The translations under genes were made by a program, and so were the position numbers. A model generated the notes under the pieces. That model did not search any database. It was given only the letters and a program-made list of their open reading frames with translations, and had not been told where the DNA came from. A stretch of DNA of 64,000 nt, from NCBI RefSeq assembly GCF_001428065.1, contig NZ_LMSE01000004.1, positions 309,677-373,676 on the forward strand. Reading direction: 5' to 3'. This DNA comes from Nostocoides sp. Soil756 (GTDB taxonomy: Bacteria; Actinomycetota; Actinomycetes; Actinomycetales; Dermatophilaceae). Every line of letters starts with the position of its first letter. The stretch's first letter is position 1. This document shows, piece after piece, positions 45,748 to 55,741 of the stretch.

Positions 45748-46307
45748 TGCGTCTGATCATCCTCGGCCCTCCCGGTGCCGGTAAGGGCACCCAGGCCGCC
45801 CGGATCGCCGAGCACCACGGCATCCCCGCCATCTCCACCGGCGACATCTTCCGGGCCAACATCAAGAACGAGACCGAGCTCGGGACCCAGGTCAAGGCGA
45901 TCCTCGCCTCGGGCGGCTACGTCTCCGACGAGATCACCAACGCCATCGTCGAGGACCGGTTGGCCCAGGACGACTGCGCGCCCGGGTTCCTGCTCGACGG
46001 CTACCCGCGCACCCTGGCCCAGGTCGACGCCCTCGACGCGATGCTGGCCGGCCACGGTCAGGCGCTCGACCGGGTGCTCGAGCTGACCGTGGACGACGAG
46101 GTCGTGGTCGGCCGGCTGCTGAAGCGCGCCGAGCTCGAGGGCCGCGACGACGACACCGAGGACGTCATCCGCGAACGGATGGGCATCTACCACCGCGAGA
46201 CCCGCCCGCTGGCGCAGACCTACCGCGAGCGCGGCCTGCTGGTCGACGTCGACGGCGACGGCGCGGTCGACGAGGTCACCGCCCGCATCCTGGCAGCGCT
46301 GGGCTGA
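45747..46307 (+). CDS. adk: adenylate kinase, short type
   Basis: A 186-residue enzyme interconverting ATP + AMP and 2 ADP. It has the P-loop GPPGAGKGT (residues 7-15), [10 protein letters not shown], and the [12 protein letters not shown]-site motif. The LID domain of long forms is replaced by a short loop ([17 protein letters not shown]), the usual actinobacterial form, and there are no zinc cysteines. The ATG overlaps the secY stop. Map normally follows directly, but here a DUF559 gene intervenes. Confidence 0.97.
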   Translation: MRLIILGPPGAGKGTQAARIAEHHGIPAISTGDIFRANIKNETELGTQVKAILASGGYVSDEITNAIVEDRLAQDDCAPGFLLDGYPRTLAQVDALDAMLAGHGQALDRVLELTVDDEVVVGRLLKRAELEGRDDDTEDVIRERMGIYHRETRPLAQTYRERGLLVDVDGDGAVDEVTARILAALG

Positions 46308-46352
46308 GCGGGCGTGCCGGCGTCGCGCCGGCCGCCGCCCCCTTCCAGGTCG

Positions 46353-46410
46353 CACGCAGAAGTTCGGCCGGCACGCAGCAGTTGCCGCGTGCCGGCCGAA
46401 CTTCTGCGTG
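46353..46410. repeat. 24-bp perfect palindromic repeat A (downstream of DUF559 gene)
   Basis: Bases 46353-46376 and 46387-46410 form a perfect 24-bp inverted repeat with loop AGCAGTTGCC. It lies between the convergent adk and DUF559 genes and may terminate both. It is clearly related to repeat B at 47420-47475: the same ACGCAG...TTCGG...CACGC frame with a similar loop. The differing arm bases are matched on both arms. Confidence 0.9.
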
Positions 46411-46418
46411 CCGCCCGG

Positions 46419-47354
46419 TCAGGGCCCCGCGAGGGCCCGCCGCCGGAGGGTCGCCCGGGTCCGCGCCGCGCGGATGCGGCGCGCGACCTCGGCCGGGTCG
46501 GCGAGGTCGGCCCACACCAGGCGGACCACCTCGTACCCGAGGTCGACGATGGCCGACTCCCGGAGCTTCTCGGCGGCCAGCGCCGCGCGCCCTTCGGCCC
46601 CCTCGTACTTGACGAGGCCGTCGAACTCCACGACGACCAGCCCGTCGACGAGGAAGTCGACCCGGCCCACCAGGGCCCGGGGCGTGCGCAGCGGCACCTG
46701 TGACGTGACGTCGAAGCCCAGGTCCCCGAGCAGGATCCGCGTCCGCGTCTCGCCCACGGACTCACTCGCGGGATCGGTCAGGGCGATGGCGCGGGCGGCC
46801 GCATCCCGGTGGTGTTCCGGAAGCAGCGGCACCGCCGAACGCAGCTCCTCCACCGTGCAGCGACGGTCGTGGAGGGCGTCGTCCATGGAGCAGACCGCCG
46901 GGACCACGCCGGAGCCGCCGGCGACCTGCACCAGGGCCGTGGGCAGCAGCACCACGTTGACCCCCGATGCTCGGTCGGCCACGATCCCGCGGCCCGGGTG
47001 GGTCCGAAGACCGGAGCGCACCCGGGGCGCCTTCACCTGCCCGACGACGTCGACAGTTGTCAGGTCGACGCCGTAGGTGTCGACCCGGTGCAGGAGCACG
47101 GCCGCATGGTGGCTGGCGGCGTCGAGGCCCGGGCGGGTGCGCAGGATCGCCCGCGCGCGCTGCCGGTAGCGCTCGTCGGGATCGGCGGCGTCGTAGGCCG
47201 ACCGCAGGACGTACGCCCCCCGCCGCACCCGCACGAGCTGCCCACTGCGCACCCAGCCGTCGAGCTGGACCGCGCTAACCCCGACCCGGGCCGCATCCGT
47301 GGACGACACCACCCCGTCCTGGGCGGTGAGCAGCGTCGTGAGTCGATCGTCCAT
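46419..47354 (-). CDS. DUF559/AbiEi-like winged-helix plus endonuclease-fold protein
   Basis: A 311-residue protein. Residues ~1-50 resemble the N-terminal winged-helix of AbiEi-type antitoxins (LTAQDGVVSSTDAARVGVS, then LVRVRRGAYVL). Residues ~195-300 carry a DUF559/Vsr-like PD-(D/E)xK core: E202 (GETRTR), D233 (VDFLVDG), and E243-F-D245-G...K249-Y. ATG at 47354 is preferred; a longer frame would start inside the palindrome. It is on the minus strand, inserted between adk and map, and flanked by two related palindromes. Activity and target are unknown; it could be a nuclease or an antitoxin-like regulator. No partner toxin is adjacent. Confidence 0.8.
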   Translation of the reverse strand: MDDRLTTLLTAQDGVVSSTDAARVGVSAVQLDGWVRSGQLVRVRRGAYVLRSAYDAADPDERYRQRARAILRTRPGLDAASHHAAVLLHRVDTYGVDLTTVDVVGQVKAPRVRSGLRTHPGRGIVADRASGVNVVLLPTALVQVAGGSGVVPAVCSMDDALHDRRCTVEELRSAVPLLPEHHRDAAARAIALTDPASESVGETRTRILLGDLGFDVTSQVPLRTPRALVGRVDFLVDGLVVVEFDGLVKYEGAEGRAALAAEKLRESAIVDLGYEVVRLVWADLADPAEVARRIRAARTRATLRRRALAGP

Positions 47355-47419
47355 GGGTCGACGCTGCCGGGTCGGCCGGCGCTGCGCCAGCGCTGGTCGG
47401 ACGCCTGTGGACAACGGGC

Positions 47420-47475
47420 ACGCAGGACTTCGGATGCCACGCAGCAACTGCGGCGTGGCATCCGAAGTCCTGCGT
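47420..47475. repeat. 23-bp perfect palindromic repeat B (upstream of DUF559 gene)
   Basis: Bases 47420-47442 and 47453-47475 form a perfect 23-bp inverted repeat with loop AGCAACTGCG. It lies 66 bp before the DUF559 start and 67 bp before map. Compared with repeat A, six arm positions differ and each is compensated on the other arm, so the palindrome rather than the exact sequence appears conserved. Confidence 0.9.
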
Positions 47476-47528
47476 CAGCGGCAGCGCGGGCGGCGGGCGC
47501 CGATGTGGGGGAGCGGGGGCTGCGCCGG

Positions 47529-47534
47529 TAGGGT
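47529..47534 (+). promoter_or_regulatory. candidate -10 for leaderless map transcript
   Basis: TAGGGT ends 7 bases before the map GTG start, and no Shine-Dalgarno is evident. This spacing places transcription start at or next to the start codon. No convincing -35 is seen. Confidence 0.45.
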
Positions 47535-47541
47535 CGGGCCC

Positions 47542-48387
47542 GTGGGACTGTTCAGCCGTGACCGCTGCGAGGCCAAGACGCCCGAGCAGCTGGCGATGAT
47601 GCGCACCGCCGGGCTGCTGGTGGGGCGCACCCTCGAGCTGCTGGTGCGCGAGGTGCGGCCCGGGATGACGACCCTCGAGCTCGACACCCTGGCCGAGACG
47701 CACATCCGCGACCACGGCGGCATCCCCAACTTCCAGCTGGTGCCGGGCTACCGTCACACCCTGTGCACCTCGGTCAACGACGAGATCGTGCACGGCATCC
47801 CGGGCGATCGCGTGCTCGCGGAGGGCGACCTGCTCTCGGTCGACTGCGGCGCCGAGGTGCGCGGCTGGAACGGTGACGCCGCGGTCAGCCTCGTCGTCGG
47901 CGGCCGGGAGGCGGCCCGTCCCGAGGACCTCGAGCTCGTCGACGACACCGAGGCCTCGCTGTGGGCCGGGATCGGCGCCCTGCGCGTCGGCGGCGACCTC
48001 TACGACGTGGGAGCCGCGGTCGAGGACTCGCTCACCGAGTCCGGCGCCCGGCGCGGTCGCGAGTACGGCATCGTCGAGGACTACGTGGGCCACGGCATCG
48101 GCACCTCGATGCACATGGACCCGCAGGTGCCCAACTACCGCGTCTCGGGGCGCAGCCCACGGGTGGTCGACGGGCTGACCATCTGCATCGAGCCGATGGT
48201 GACCCTCGGCGACCAGGACAACACCGTCCTGGACGACGAGTGGACCGTGGTCTCGAAGGACGGCTCGCGGGCGGCGCACTGGGAGCACTCGGTCGCCGTC
48301 ACCGAGGCCGGGCTGTGCGTCCTGACGGCCGTCGACGGCGGCCGCGCCCGGCTCGGTGACCGCTTCGCCGACATCGCCGCCGGCTGA
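47542..48387 (+). CDS. map: methionine aminopeptidase, type I
   Basis: A 281-residue dinuclear metalloprotease that removes initiator methionine. Metal ligands D101, D112, H184, E217 and E248 and the conserved H84 (EIVHGIPGDR) are present in order. GTG at 47542 is preferred, giving VGLFSRDRCEAKTPEQLAMM; an upstream in-frame start would run through repeat B. It is cut off from adk by the DUF559 insertion and apparently has its own leaderless promoter. Confidence 0.95.
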   Translation: MGLFSRDRCEAKTPEQLAMMRTAGLLVGRTLELLVREVRPGMTTLELDTLAETHIRDHGGIPNFQLVPGYRHTLCTSVNDEIVHGIPGDRVLAEGDLLSVDCGAEVRGWNGDAAVSLVVGGREAARPEDLELVDDTEASLWAGIGALRVGGDLYDVGAAVEDSLTESGARRGREYGIVEDYVGHGIGTSMHMDPQVPNYRVSGRSPRVVDGLTICIEPMVTLGDQDNTVLDDEWTVVSKDGSRAAHWEHSVAVTEAGLCVLTAVDGGRARLGDRFADIAAG

Positions 48388-48455
48388 GTCCGCCTGGGCG
48401 CGGTGGCGTGCCCCACGGTGACCGATCTCTCGCTGGGCTCGGGGGGTGGCGTGGC

Positions 48456-48461
48456 TAGGGT
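48456..48461 (+). promoter_or_regulatory. candidate -10 for the mutA-mutB-meaB operon
   Basis: TAGGGT lies 33 bases before the mutA ATG. It is the same hexamer as before map. The intergenic stretch is only 107 bp and holds no B12 riboswitch. The -35 is unclear. Confidence 0.35.
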
Positions 48462-48494
48462 GAACGACGTGCACCGACGCCACGAGGAGGGCCG

Positions 48495-50312
48495 ATGACG
48501 CCGCCGACCGACGCGGGGAGCCTGTCGCTCGCCGACGGCTTCGAGCCGCGTACCCGCGAGGACTGGCAGCGCCTGGTCGCGGACGTCCTCGACAAGCGCC
48601 GGACCGACGGCGGTCACACCGCCCCCGACGCCGCCGAGGCCGCCCTGGTCACCGCGCTCGACGGTGGCCTCGAGACCCAGGGGCTCTACCTGCGCCGCGA
48701 CCGGGCGCTGGGGGTCCCCGGCGCGATGCCGTTCACGCGCGGGCGGGCCCTGCGCGACGCCACCGTGCCGTGGGACGTGCGCCAGCTGCACGACGACCCC
48801 GACCCCACCCGCGGCCGGGCGGCCGTCCTCGACGACCTCGAGCACGGCGTCACCTCGGTGTGGGTGCACCTGGGCGATGACGGCGTGGCGCCCACCGACC
48901 TGGCCGAGGTGCTGGGCGACGTCCGCCTCGACCTCGCGCCCGTCGTGGTGTCGTCGTGGAGCGACCCCGCCGGTGCCGCCCGCGCCCTGCTGGAGGCCGT
49001 GGGGGAGCGCCCGAGCGTCGGGGGCAACCTCGGGCTCGACCCGTTCGCCGCGGCGCTGCGCACCGGCACCGCCCCCGACCTGACCGAAATGGCGCCGCTG
49101 GTGCGCGCGCTCGCCGGCCGACCGGGCTGGCGCGCCGTCACCCTCGACGCCCGTGTCCTGCACGACGCCGGCGCCACCGAGGTCGACGCCCTCGCCGCCG
49201 CGGTCGCCGCGGGGGTCGCCCTGCTGCGCCACCTCGAGGCGGAGGGGGTGCCCCCGGTCGAGGCGTTCGGCCACGTCGAGCTGCGGCTGCCGGCCACGGC
49301 CGACCAGTTCCTCACGGCCGCCACCCTGCGCGCCGTGCGCCGGGTCTGGGCCCGCGTGGGCGAGGCCGTGGGGGTTCCCGAGGCCGACCGCGGGCTGCGC
49401 ACCCACGCGGTGACGAGCCTGCGGATGGCGACCCGGGACGACCCGTTCGTCAACGTGCTGCGCGCGACGCTGGCCGTGGTCGGTGCCTCGATGGGCGGCG
49501 CGGACGTGGTGACCGTCCTGCCCCACGACACCGTGGCCGGCCTGCCGGAGCGGTTCTCGCGGCGGCTGGCCCGCAACACCCAGGTGGTGCTGGCCGACGA
49601 GGCGAACATCGGGCGGGTCACCGACCCCGGGGGCGGCTCCTGGTACCTGGAGTCGCTCACCGACGACGTCGCGGCCGCGGTGTGGTCGCGCTTCCAGGAG
49701 GTCGAGCGGGCCGGCGGCGCGTCGGCCGCCCTGCACGACGGGCTGTTCGCCCGGTGGGCCGAGCAGGCCCGGGCCGAGCGCGAGCCCCGTGTCGCCACGC
49801 GGCAGCGCCCGATCACCGGCGTCTCGACGTTCCCGGACGCGGCGGCCGCCGTGCCCGAGCGCCGGCCCCGGTCCCCCCTCACCGTGGGCGACGGCGCCCT
49901 CGTGCCGCACCGCGACGCCGAGCCCTTCGAGGCGCTGCGCGACCGCGCCCGCACCCTCGACCGCGCGGCCGTCACGCTGCGCCAGCTGGGCAGCCCGCGG
50001 GCCTCCGCCGCGCGCCAGCTGTTCGTCACGAACCTGCTCGCCGCCGGCGGCCTCGCGACCACCGAGGACCCGGCGCCGGTCGCGGTCATCGCGTCGGACC
50101 GGGCGGGCTACGCCGAGCACGGCGCCGCGGCGGTCGCCGCGCTGCGGGCCGCCGGTGCCCGGCACGTGCTCGTGGCCGGCCGGGCGACCGAGCTCGGTGA
50201 CGCCGTCGACTCCGTCGACGGCGAGCTCTACGACGGGATGGACGTGGTGGCCGTGCTCTCGGACCTGCTCGACCGGCTCGGCGCCCCGGCCGAGGAGGGG
50301 GAGGCGCGATGA
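48495..50312 (+). CDS. mutA: methylmalonyl-CoA mutase small subunit
   Basis: A 605-residue beta subunit of the heterodimeric B12-dependent mutase interconverting (R)-methylmalonyl-CoA and succinyl-CoA. The TIM-barrel part is present, with [15 protein letters not shown]. The C-terminal cobalamin-like domain lacks the DxHxxG histidine motif ([11 protein letters not shown] instead), as expected for the non-catalytic subunit. GAGGAGG precedes the ATG. The stop overlaps mutB by 4 bp. Confidence 0.93.
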   Translation: MTPPTDAGSLSLADGFEPRTREDWQRLVADVLDKRRTDGGHTAPDAAEAALVTALDGGLETQGLYLRRDRALGVPGAMPFTRGRALRDATVPWDVRQLHDDPDPTRGRAAVLDDLEHGVTSVWVHLGDDGVAPTDLAEVLGDVRLDLAPVVVSSWSDPAGAARALLEAVGERPSVGGNLGLDPFAAALRTGTAPDLTEMAPLVRALAGRPGWRAVTLDARVLHDAGATEVDALAAAVAAGVALLRHLEAEGVPPVEAFGHVELRLPATADQFLTAATLRAVRRVWARVGEAVGVPEADRGLRTHAVTSLRMATRDDPFVNVLRATLAVVGASMGGADVVTVLPHDTVAGLPERFSRRLARNTQVVLADEANIGRVTDPGGGSWYLESLTDDVAAAVWSRFQEVERAGGASAALHDGLFARWAEQARAEREPRVATRQRPITGVSTFPDAAAAVPERRPRSPLTVGDGALVPHRDAEPFEALRDRARTLDRAAVTLRQLGSPRASAARQLFVTNLLAAGGLATTEDPAPVAVIASDRAGYAEHGAAAVAALRAAGARHVLVAGRATELGDAVDSVDGELYDGMDVVAVLSDLLDRLGAPAEEGEAR

Positions 50313-52462
50313 GCGGCATCCCGGACTTCACCGGCCTGGAGCTGGGCGCGGGGGAGCCCACGCCCACGCCGGCCCCCACCGCCCCCTCGTGGACGACTCC
50401 GGAGGGCATCGAGGTGCCGCCGCTGTACACCGAGCACGACCTCGAGGGCCTCGACTTCCTCGACACCGTGCCCGGTGCGCCGCCGTACCTGCGCGGCCCC
50501 TACCCCACGATGTACACCACCCAGCCGTGGACCATCCGCCAGTACGCGGGCTTCTCGACGGCCGAGGAGTCCAACGCCTTCTACCGGCGCAACCTCGCGG
50601 CCGGGCAGAAGGGCCTGTCGGTGGCGTTCGACCTCGCGACCCACCGCGGCTACGACTCCGACCACCCCCGGGTGGCGGGCGACGTGGGGATGGCCGGGGT
50701 CGCGATCGACTCCATCCTCGACATGCGCATCCTCTTCGACGGCATCCCGCTCGACGAGATGTCGGTGTCCATGACGATGAACGGCGCCGTCATCCCCGTC
50801 CTGGCCCTGTACGTCGTCGCGGCCGAGGAGCAGGGGGTGAGCCCGGACCGCCTCACGGGGACCATCCAGAACGACATCCTCAAGGAGTTCATGGTCCGCA
50901 ACACCTACATCTACCCGCCCGAGCCGTCGATGCGGATCATCAGCGACATCTTCGCCTTCACCAGCCAGCAGATGCCGCGCTTCAACTCCATCTCGATCTC
51001 CGGCTACCACATGCAGGAGGCCGGGGCCACGCAGGACCTCGAGCTGGCGTACACCCTGGCCGACGGCGTCGAGTACATCCGGGCCGGGCAGGCCGTCGGG
51101 CTCGACGTCGACCGGTTCGCCCCGCGCCTGTCGTTCTTCTGGGCCATCGGGATGAACTTCTACATGGAGGTCGCCAAGCTGCGCGCGGCCCGGCTGCTGT
51201 GGGCCCGCCTGGTGCGCGCGCAGGGGGCCACGAACCCCAAGTCGCTCTCGCTGCGCACCCACTGCCAGACCTCCGGCTGGTCGCTGACGGCTCAGGACGT
51301 GTTCAACAACGTGGTGCGGACCTGCGTCGAGGCCATGGCGGCCACCCAGGGCCACACCCAGAGCCTGCACACCAACGCCCTCGACGAGGCCATCGCGCTC
51401 CCCACCGACTTCTCCGCCCGGATCGCCCGCAACACCCAGCTGCTGCTGGCGCAGGAGTCGGGCACGACCCGCGTCATCGACCCGTGGGGCGGCTCGGCTT
51501 ACGTCGAGCGGCTCACCCACGACCTCGCCCGCCGGGCCTGGGGCCACATCGAGGAGGTCGAGGCCGCCGGCGGGATGGCCAAGGCGATCGAGGCGGGCAT
51601 CCCCAAGCTGCGCATCGAGGAGGCCGCGGCCCGCACCCAGGCCCGCATCGACTCCGGCCAGCAGCCGGTCATCGGCGTCAACCGCTACCCGGTCGACGAG
51701 GACGAGCCCATCGAGGTGCTCCGGGTCGACAACGGCGCCGTCCGTGCCCGCCAGGTGGCCCGCCTCGAGCGGCTGCGGGCCGAGCGCGACGAGGAGGCCT
51801 GCAGCGCCGCGCTCGCCCGGATGACCGCCGCCGCGCGGGCCGGCTCCGACGGCACCCTCGCCACCAACCTGCTGGCGCTGGCCGTCGACGCCGCTCGGGC
51901 CCGCGCCACCGTCGGCGAGATGTCCGCGGCGATGGAGGTGGCGTTCGGCCGCTACACCGCCCAGATCCGTACCATCGGGGGCGTGTACAGCGCCGAGGCG
52001 GGGGAGGATGCGACCGTCCACGAGGCTCAGGCCGCCGTCGAGGCGTTCGAGGAGGCGCAGGGCCGCCGCCCGCGCATCCTGGTCGCCAAGATGGGCCAGG
52101 ACGGCCACGACCGGGGGCAGAAGGTCATCGCCACCGCATTCGCCGACCTGGGCTTCGACGTCGACGTGGGGCCGCTCTTCCAGACTCCCGAGGAGGTCGC
52201 CCGCCAGGCCGTCGAGGCCGACGTGCACGTCGTCGGGGTCAGCTCGCTGGCCGCGGGGCACATGACCCTGGTGCCCGCGCTGCGCGCCGCCCTCGACGCC
52301 CTCGACCGCGAGGACCTGATGATCGTGGTCGGTGGGGTCATCCCCGAGCAGGACCACGAGGCCCTGCGGGCCGCCGGCGCCGACGCCATCTACCCGCCGG
52401 GCACGGTCATCAGCCGGGCCGCCGTGTCCCTCGTCGCCGAGCTGCGCGAGCGGCTGGGGTGA
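50309..52462 (+). CDS. mutB: methylmalonyl-CoA mutase large subunit
   Basis: A 717-residue catalytic alpha subunit. It has [36 protein letters not shown], a substrate-binding [12 protein letters not shown], and the B12-binding D598-x-H600-x-x-G603 motif ([10 protein letters not shown]) that supplies the lower axial histidine. Length matches the family. ATGA and GTGA overlaps couple it to mutA and meaB. The pathway is propionate/odd-chain or branched-chain carbon flow to succinyl-CoA. Confidence 0.96.
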   Translation: MSGIPDFTGLELGAGEPTPTPAPTAPSWTTPEGIEVPPLYTEHDLEGLDFLDTVPGAPPYLRGPYPTMYTTQPWTIRQYAGFSTAEESNAFYRRNLAAGQKGLSVAFDLATHRGYDSDHPRVAGDVGMAGVAIDSILDMRILFDGIPLDEMSVSMTMNGAVIPVLALYVVAAEEQGVSPDRLTGTIQNDILKEFMVRNTYIYPPEPSMRIISDIFAFTSQQMPRFNSISISGYHMQEAGATQDLELAYTLADGVEYIRAGQAVGLDVDRFAPRLSFFWAIGMNFYMEVAKLRAARLLWARLVRAQGATNPKSLSLRTHCQTSGWSLTAQDVFNNVVRTCVEAMAATQGHTQSLHTNALDEAIALPTDFSARIARNTQLLLAQESGTTRVIDPWGGSAYVERLTHDLARRAWGHIEEVEAAGGMAKAIEAGIPKLRIEEAAARTQARIDSGQQPVIGVNRYPVDEDEPIEVLRVDNGAVRARQVARLERLRAERDEEACSAALARMTAAARAGSDGTLATNLLALAVDAARARATVGEMSAAMEVAFGRYTAQIRTIGGVYSAEAGEDATVHEAQAAVEAFEEAQGRRPRILVAKMGQDGHDRGQKVIATAFADLGFDVDVGPLFQTPEEVARQAVEADVHVVGVSSLAAGHMTLVPALRAALDALDREDLMIVVGGVIPEQDHEALRAAGADAIYPPGTVISRAAVSLVAELRERLG

Positions 52463-53484
52463 GGCCGCCGGTCCCGGTCGAGACCCTCGTGGCCGGCGTG
52501 CGCGAGGGCTCGCGCCAAGCGGTGGCCCGTGCCATCACCCTCCTGGAGTCCAGCCGCGCCGACCACCGCGAGCAGGCCCGTGAGCTGCTGGCCGCGCTCG
52601 CCGACCGCACGGGGGGCGCGGTCCGGGTCGGGGTGACCGGGGTGCCCGGTGCCGGCAAGTCGACCTTCGTCGACGCGCTGGGCGTCCGCCTCGTCGAGCG
52701 CGGGCACCGCGTGGCCGTGGTGGCGGTCGACCCCAGCTCGCGGCGCACCGGGGGCTCGATCCTCGGCGACCGCACCCGGATGGCGGCGCTGGCCGCCTCG
52801 CCCGATGCCTTCGTGCGGCCCAGCCCCTCGGGCCGCCACCTGGGGGGCGTGGCCCGCGCCACCCGGGAGTCGATGCTGGTCCTCGAGGCCGCCGGCTACG
52901 ACGTGGTGGTCGTCGAGACCGTGGGGGTCGGGCAGAACGAGATCGCCGTCTCCGAGATGGTCGACACCTTCCTGCTGCTGACCCTGGCCCGGGCCGGCGA
53001 CCAGCTCCAGGGCATCAAGCGCGGCATCCTCGAGCTGGCCGACGTCATCGCCGTCAACAAGGCCGACGGGGACGGCGAGAACCCGGCCAAGGGGGCGGCG
53101 CGCGAGCTGGCCGGGGCGATGCGGCTGATGATGCCGGGCCGCGACGTGCGCAGGCCCCCGGTGCTCACCTGCTCGGCCCTCACCGGGGCCGGCCTCGACG
53201 AGGTGTGGCAGGCGGTGCTCGACCACCGCGCCTACCTCGGCGAGCACGGGTCGCTCGCGGCCCGTCGGGCCCGCCAGCAGCAGGACTGGATGTGGGCCAT
53301 GGTCGACGCCTCGCTCACCGACGGGGTGCGTCGCAGCCCGTCGGTGCTGGCCGAGCGCGAGCGGCTCGAGGCCGCGGTGCGCGAGGGCGGCCTGAGCGCG
53401 GTCGAGGGCACCGCGCGGGTGCTCGAGCTCTACGCCCAGGACCTGCGCGCGCAGGGTGCACCCTCACTGGCCGACCGGGGCTGA
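52459..53484 (+). CDS. meaB: methylmalonyl-CoA mutase-associated GTPase MeaB
   Basis: A 341-residue G3E GTPase that gates B12 loading into, and protects, the mutase. It has the P-loop GVPGAGKST (61-69), [30 protein letters not shown] and NKADGDGEN. The GTG start overlaps the mutB stop; the very long open frame upstream is out of phase with mutB and spurious. It completes a self-contained mutase operon. Confidence 0.95.
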   Translation: MRPPVPVETLVAGVREGSRQAVARAITLLESSRADHREQARELLAALADRTGGAVRVGVTGVPGAGKSTFVDALGVRLVERGHRVAVVAVDPSSRRTGGSILGDRTRMAALAASPDAFVRPSPSGRHLGGVARATRESMLVLEAAGYDVVVVETVGVGQNEIAVSEMVDTFLLLTLARAGDQLQGIKRGILELADVIAVNKADGDGENPAKGAARELAGAMRLMMPGRDVRRPPVLTCSALTGAGLDEVWQAVLDHRAYLGEHGSLAARRARQQQDWMWAMVDASLTDGVRRSPSVLAERERLEAAVREGGLSAVEGTARVLELYAQDLRAQGAPSLADRG

Positions 53485-53514
53485 GCCGGCGTCGGGGGGC
53501 CCGGGACCGCGGAT

Positions 53515-53544
53515 TTCCTCCCGACCCCCCGCCTGGCGTACTAT
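53515..53544 (+). promoter_or_regulatory. predicted infA-rpsM operon promoter
   Basis: TTCCTC (53515-53520), 18 bp, then TACTAT (53539-53544). The -35 lies in GCGGATTTCC, which partly matches the GATTT of the other ribosomal promoters. The leader before infA is about 115 nt and has no gene. Confidence 0.55.
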
Positions 53545-53664
53545 CGAACGTCGGTCACGTGTGCGTTCCAGCATGGGTGTGTCCCTGCCGGGAGCAGAAC
53601 GGGGCCGATTTCCATGGGTGGTCCGCCGTGAGCGATGGGCTGCCCAACGGCGGATTGAGAGGGT

Positions 53665-53886
53665 ATGGCCAAGAAGGACGGCGTCATCGAGATCGAGGGC
53701 ACGATCGTCGAGGCACTCCCGAACGCGATGTTCCGGGTAGAGCTGAGCAACGGTCACAAGGTTCTCGCGCACATCTCCGGCAAGATGCGGCAGCACTACA
53801 TCCGGATCCTCCCCGAGGACCGTGTGGTGGTGGAGCTGAGCCCGTACGACCTGACACGCGGCCGCATCGTCTTCCGGTACCGCTGA
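53665..53886 (+). CDS. infA: translation initiation factor IF-1
   Basis: A 73-residue S1/OB-fold protein that blocks the A-site during initiation. It has [40 protein letters not shown] and ends GRIVFRYR. The gene is usually next to map; here the mutase operon separates them. Confidence 0.98.
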   Translation: MAKKDGVIEIEGTIVEALPNAMFRVELSNGHKVLAHISGKMRQHYIRILPEDRVVVELSPYDLTRGRIVFRYR

Positions 53887-53916
53887 GATCCGAAACGACG
53901 AGACAGCGAAGGCGAC

Positions 53917-54030
53917 ATGAAGGTTCAGCCGAGCGTCAAGAAGATCTGTGACAAGTGCAAGGTGATCCGCCGTAACGGTCGGGTCATGGTCATCTGCGAG
54001 AACCTGCGCCACAAGCAGCGCCAGGGCTGA
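53917..54030 (+). CDS. rpmJ: 50S ribosomal protein L36 (zinc form)
   Basis: A 37-residue protein, [20 protein letters not shown] at the start and RHKQRQG at the end. Zinc ligands C11, C14, C27 and H32 are intact, so it is the C+ form. AGCGAAGGCGAC precedes the ATG. It lies 30 bp after infA in the conserved infA-rpmJ-rpsM order. Confidence 0.97.
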   Translation: MKVQPSVKKICDKCKVIRRNGRVMVICENLRHKQRQG

Positions 54031-54130
54031 CGCGAGTCAGACGCAGTGACCGCCCCTCACGGGGCCGCACGGATCCACGATCCGAGCAGACGCAGAACAC
54101 AGAAGCACGCAGCACCCGACCCCCGACGGG

Positions 54131-54183
54131 CCACCTGGATCGCAGGTGGGCGCGGGACGTCACCCCCGGCCCGGAGGCCGGGG
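54131..54183 (+). other. two hairpins in the rpmJ-rpsM spacer
   Basis: CCACCT (54131-54136) pairs with AGGTGG (54144-54149). CCCCGGCC (54164-54171) pairs with GGCCGGGG (54176-54183) around CGGA. They sit in a 223-bp spacer before rpsM with no gene. They could be a leader regulating the rpsM-rpsK-rpsD-rpoA set, where S4 is the usual repressor; this is speculative. Confidence 0.4.
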
Positions 54184-54253
54184 ACCGGACCAGGATGGGC
54201 CGGACCGGTGTTGTGCCAGACCTCCGGACAACCAGAAAAGGAAACCATCCCAG

Positions 54254-54631
54254 ATGGCACGTCTGATGGGAGTCGACCTCCCGCGCGAGAAGCGCGCCGA
54301 GGTCGCACTGACCTACATCTTCGGAGTCGGTCGGACCAGTGCGCAGAAGGCCCTCGCGGCCACCGGTGTCGACCCGAACGTCCGGGTCAAGGAGCTCGGT
54401 GACGAGGACCTGGTCAAGCTGCGCGACTGGATCGAGGACAACCTCAAGGTCGAGGGTGACCTGCGGCGCGAGGTCGCCGCGGACATCCGGCGCAAGGTCG
54501 AGATCGGGTCCTACGAGGGCCTCCGTCACCGCCGGGGCCTGCCCGTGCGGGGCCAGCGCACCAAGACCAACGCGCGCACCCGCAAGGGTCCCAAGCGCAC
54601 CGTGGCCGGCAAGAAGAAGGCCGGTAAGTGA
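54254..54631 (+). CDS. rpsM: 30S ribosomal protein S13
   Basis: A 125-residue head protein contacting P-site tRNA and L5. It has [20 protein letters not shown], the HhH region, [20 protein letters not shown] and a Lys-rich tail. The ATG follows AAAAGGAAACC. Confidence 0.98.
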   Translation: MARLMGVDLPREKRAEVALTYIFGVGRTSAQKALAATGVDPNVRVKELGDEDLVKLRDWIEDNLKVEGDLRREVAADIRRKVEIGSYEGLRHRRGLPVRGQRTKTNARTRKGPKRTVAGKKKAGK

Positions 54632-54687
54632 CCTGCGGCTGAGCCGCGTCACACCCCTCCACCCGAAGACTTCGTAGGAGAACACAT

Positions 54688-55092
54688 ATGCCTCCCAAGG
54701 GCCGCACGACCGGCGCCAAGAAGGTGCGCCGCAAGGAGAAGAAGAACGTCGCGGTGGGCCAGGCCCACATCAAGAGCACGTTCAACAACACGATCATCTC
54801 GATCACCGACCCCACCGGGGCCGTCATCGCCTGGGCCTCCGCCGGCCAGGTGGGCTTCAAGGGCTCGCGCAAGTCCACGCCGTTCGCCGCGCAGACCGCC
54901 GCCGAGGCCGCTGCCCGTCGTGCCATGGAGCACGGCATGCGCAAGGTCGACGTCTTCGTCAAGGGCCCGGGCTCCGGTCGCGAGACCGCCATCCGGTCCC
55001 TGACCGCCGCCGGCCTCGAGGTCGGCTCGATCTCGGACGTCACCCCCCAGCCGCACAACGGCGTCCGCCCGCCCAAGCGCCGCCGCGTCTGA
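54688..55092 (+). CDS. rpsK: 30S ribosomal protein S11
   Basis: A 134-residue platform protein. A basic N-terminus ([14 protein letters not shown]) precedes [20 protein letters not shown] and the [10 protein letters not shown] and [16 protein letters not shown] motifs. ATG after GTAGGAGA. Confidence 0.98.
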   Translation: MPPKGRTTGAKKVRRKEKKNVAVGQAHIKSTFNNTIISITDPTGAVIAWASAGQVGFKGSRKSTPFAAQTAAEAAARRAMEHGMRKVDVFVKGPGSGRETAIRSLTAAGLEVGSISDVTPQPHNGVRPPKRRRV

Positions 55093-55127
55093 GCGACCGA
55101 CAGACTTCGCGAAAGGTATAGAGACAC

Positions 55128-55736
55128 ATGGCCCGTTACACCGGACCCATCACGAAGAAGTCGCGTCGCCTGAAGACCGACCTCGTCGGTGGTGACAAGA
55201 ACTTCGAGCTCCGCCCGTTCCCGCCCGGCCAGCACGGCCGCCGCCGGATGCAGGAGAAGGAGTACCTCACCCAGCTGCAGGAGAAGCAGAAGGCCCGCTT
55301 CACCTACGGCGTCATGGAGAAGCAGTTCCGTCGGTACTACAAGGAGGCGGCCAACCGCCCCGGCAAGACCGGCGAGAACATCCTCACCATCCTCGAGTCG
55401 CGCCTCGACAACGTCGTGTACCGCGCCGGCCTGGCGCGCACCCGTCGCCAGTCGCGTCAGCTCGTGACCCACGGCCACTTCGAGGTCAACGGCAAGCGCG
55501 TCGACGTGCCCAGCTACCGCGTCGAGCAGTACGACATCATCACGGTGCGCAAGCAGTCGGTCGAGGCGTTCCCGATCCAGCTGGCCCGCGAGACCTTCGG
55601 CGAGCGCCCGATCCCGGCCTGGCTCCAGGTCGTGCCCGGCACGCTGCAGATCCTCGTGCACCAGCTCCCCACCCGGGCGCAGATCGACACCGTGCTCACC
55701 GAGCAGCTCATCGTCGAGTTCTACTCCAAGAACTGA
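55128..55736 (+). CDS. rpsD: 30S ribosomal protein S4
   Basis: A 202-residue assembly initiator and likely operon repressor. It has an N-terminal domain with FPPGQHGRRRM and no zinc cysteines (C- form). The S4 RNA-binding domain is around ARTRRQSRQLVTHGHFEVNG. ATG after CGAAAGG. Confidence 0.98.
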   Translation: MARYTGPITKKSRRLKTDLVGGDKNFELRPFPPGQHGRRRMQEKEYLTQLQEKQKARFTYGVMEKQFRRYYKEAANRPGKTGENILTILESRLDNVVYRAGLARTRRQSRQLVTHGHFEVNGKRVDVPSYRVEQYDIITVRKQSVEAFPIQLARETFGERPIPAWLQVVPGTLQILVHQLPTRAQIDTVLTEQLIVEFYSKN

Positions 55737-55741
55737 CCCAT

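Noticed and set aside
46419-47447. DUF559 gene start at 47447
   Set aside because: The extra 31 residues would be encoded by the palindrome and an Arg-rich stretch; ATG 47354 gives the usual start of the winged-helix domain.
46353-47475. The two palindromes as a CRISPR array
   Set aside because: Only two copies, about 1 kb apart with a gene between, no regular spacers and no cas genes.
48388-48494. Cobalamin riboswitch before the B12-dependent mutase operon
   Set aside because: The spacer is only 107 bp and I see no B12-box-like or long structured element.
49789-52458. Very long open frame running into meaB out of frame with mutA and mutB
   Set aside because: Its first ~890 codons give Arg/Pro/Ala-rich non-protein-like sequence over mutA-mutB. 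Only the part from the GTG at 52459 is MeaB.
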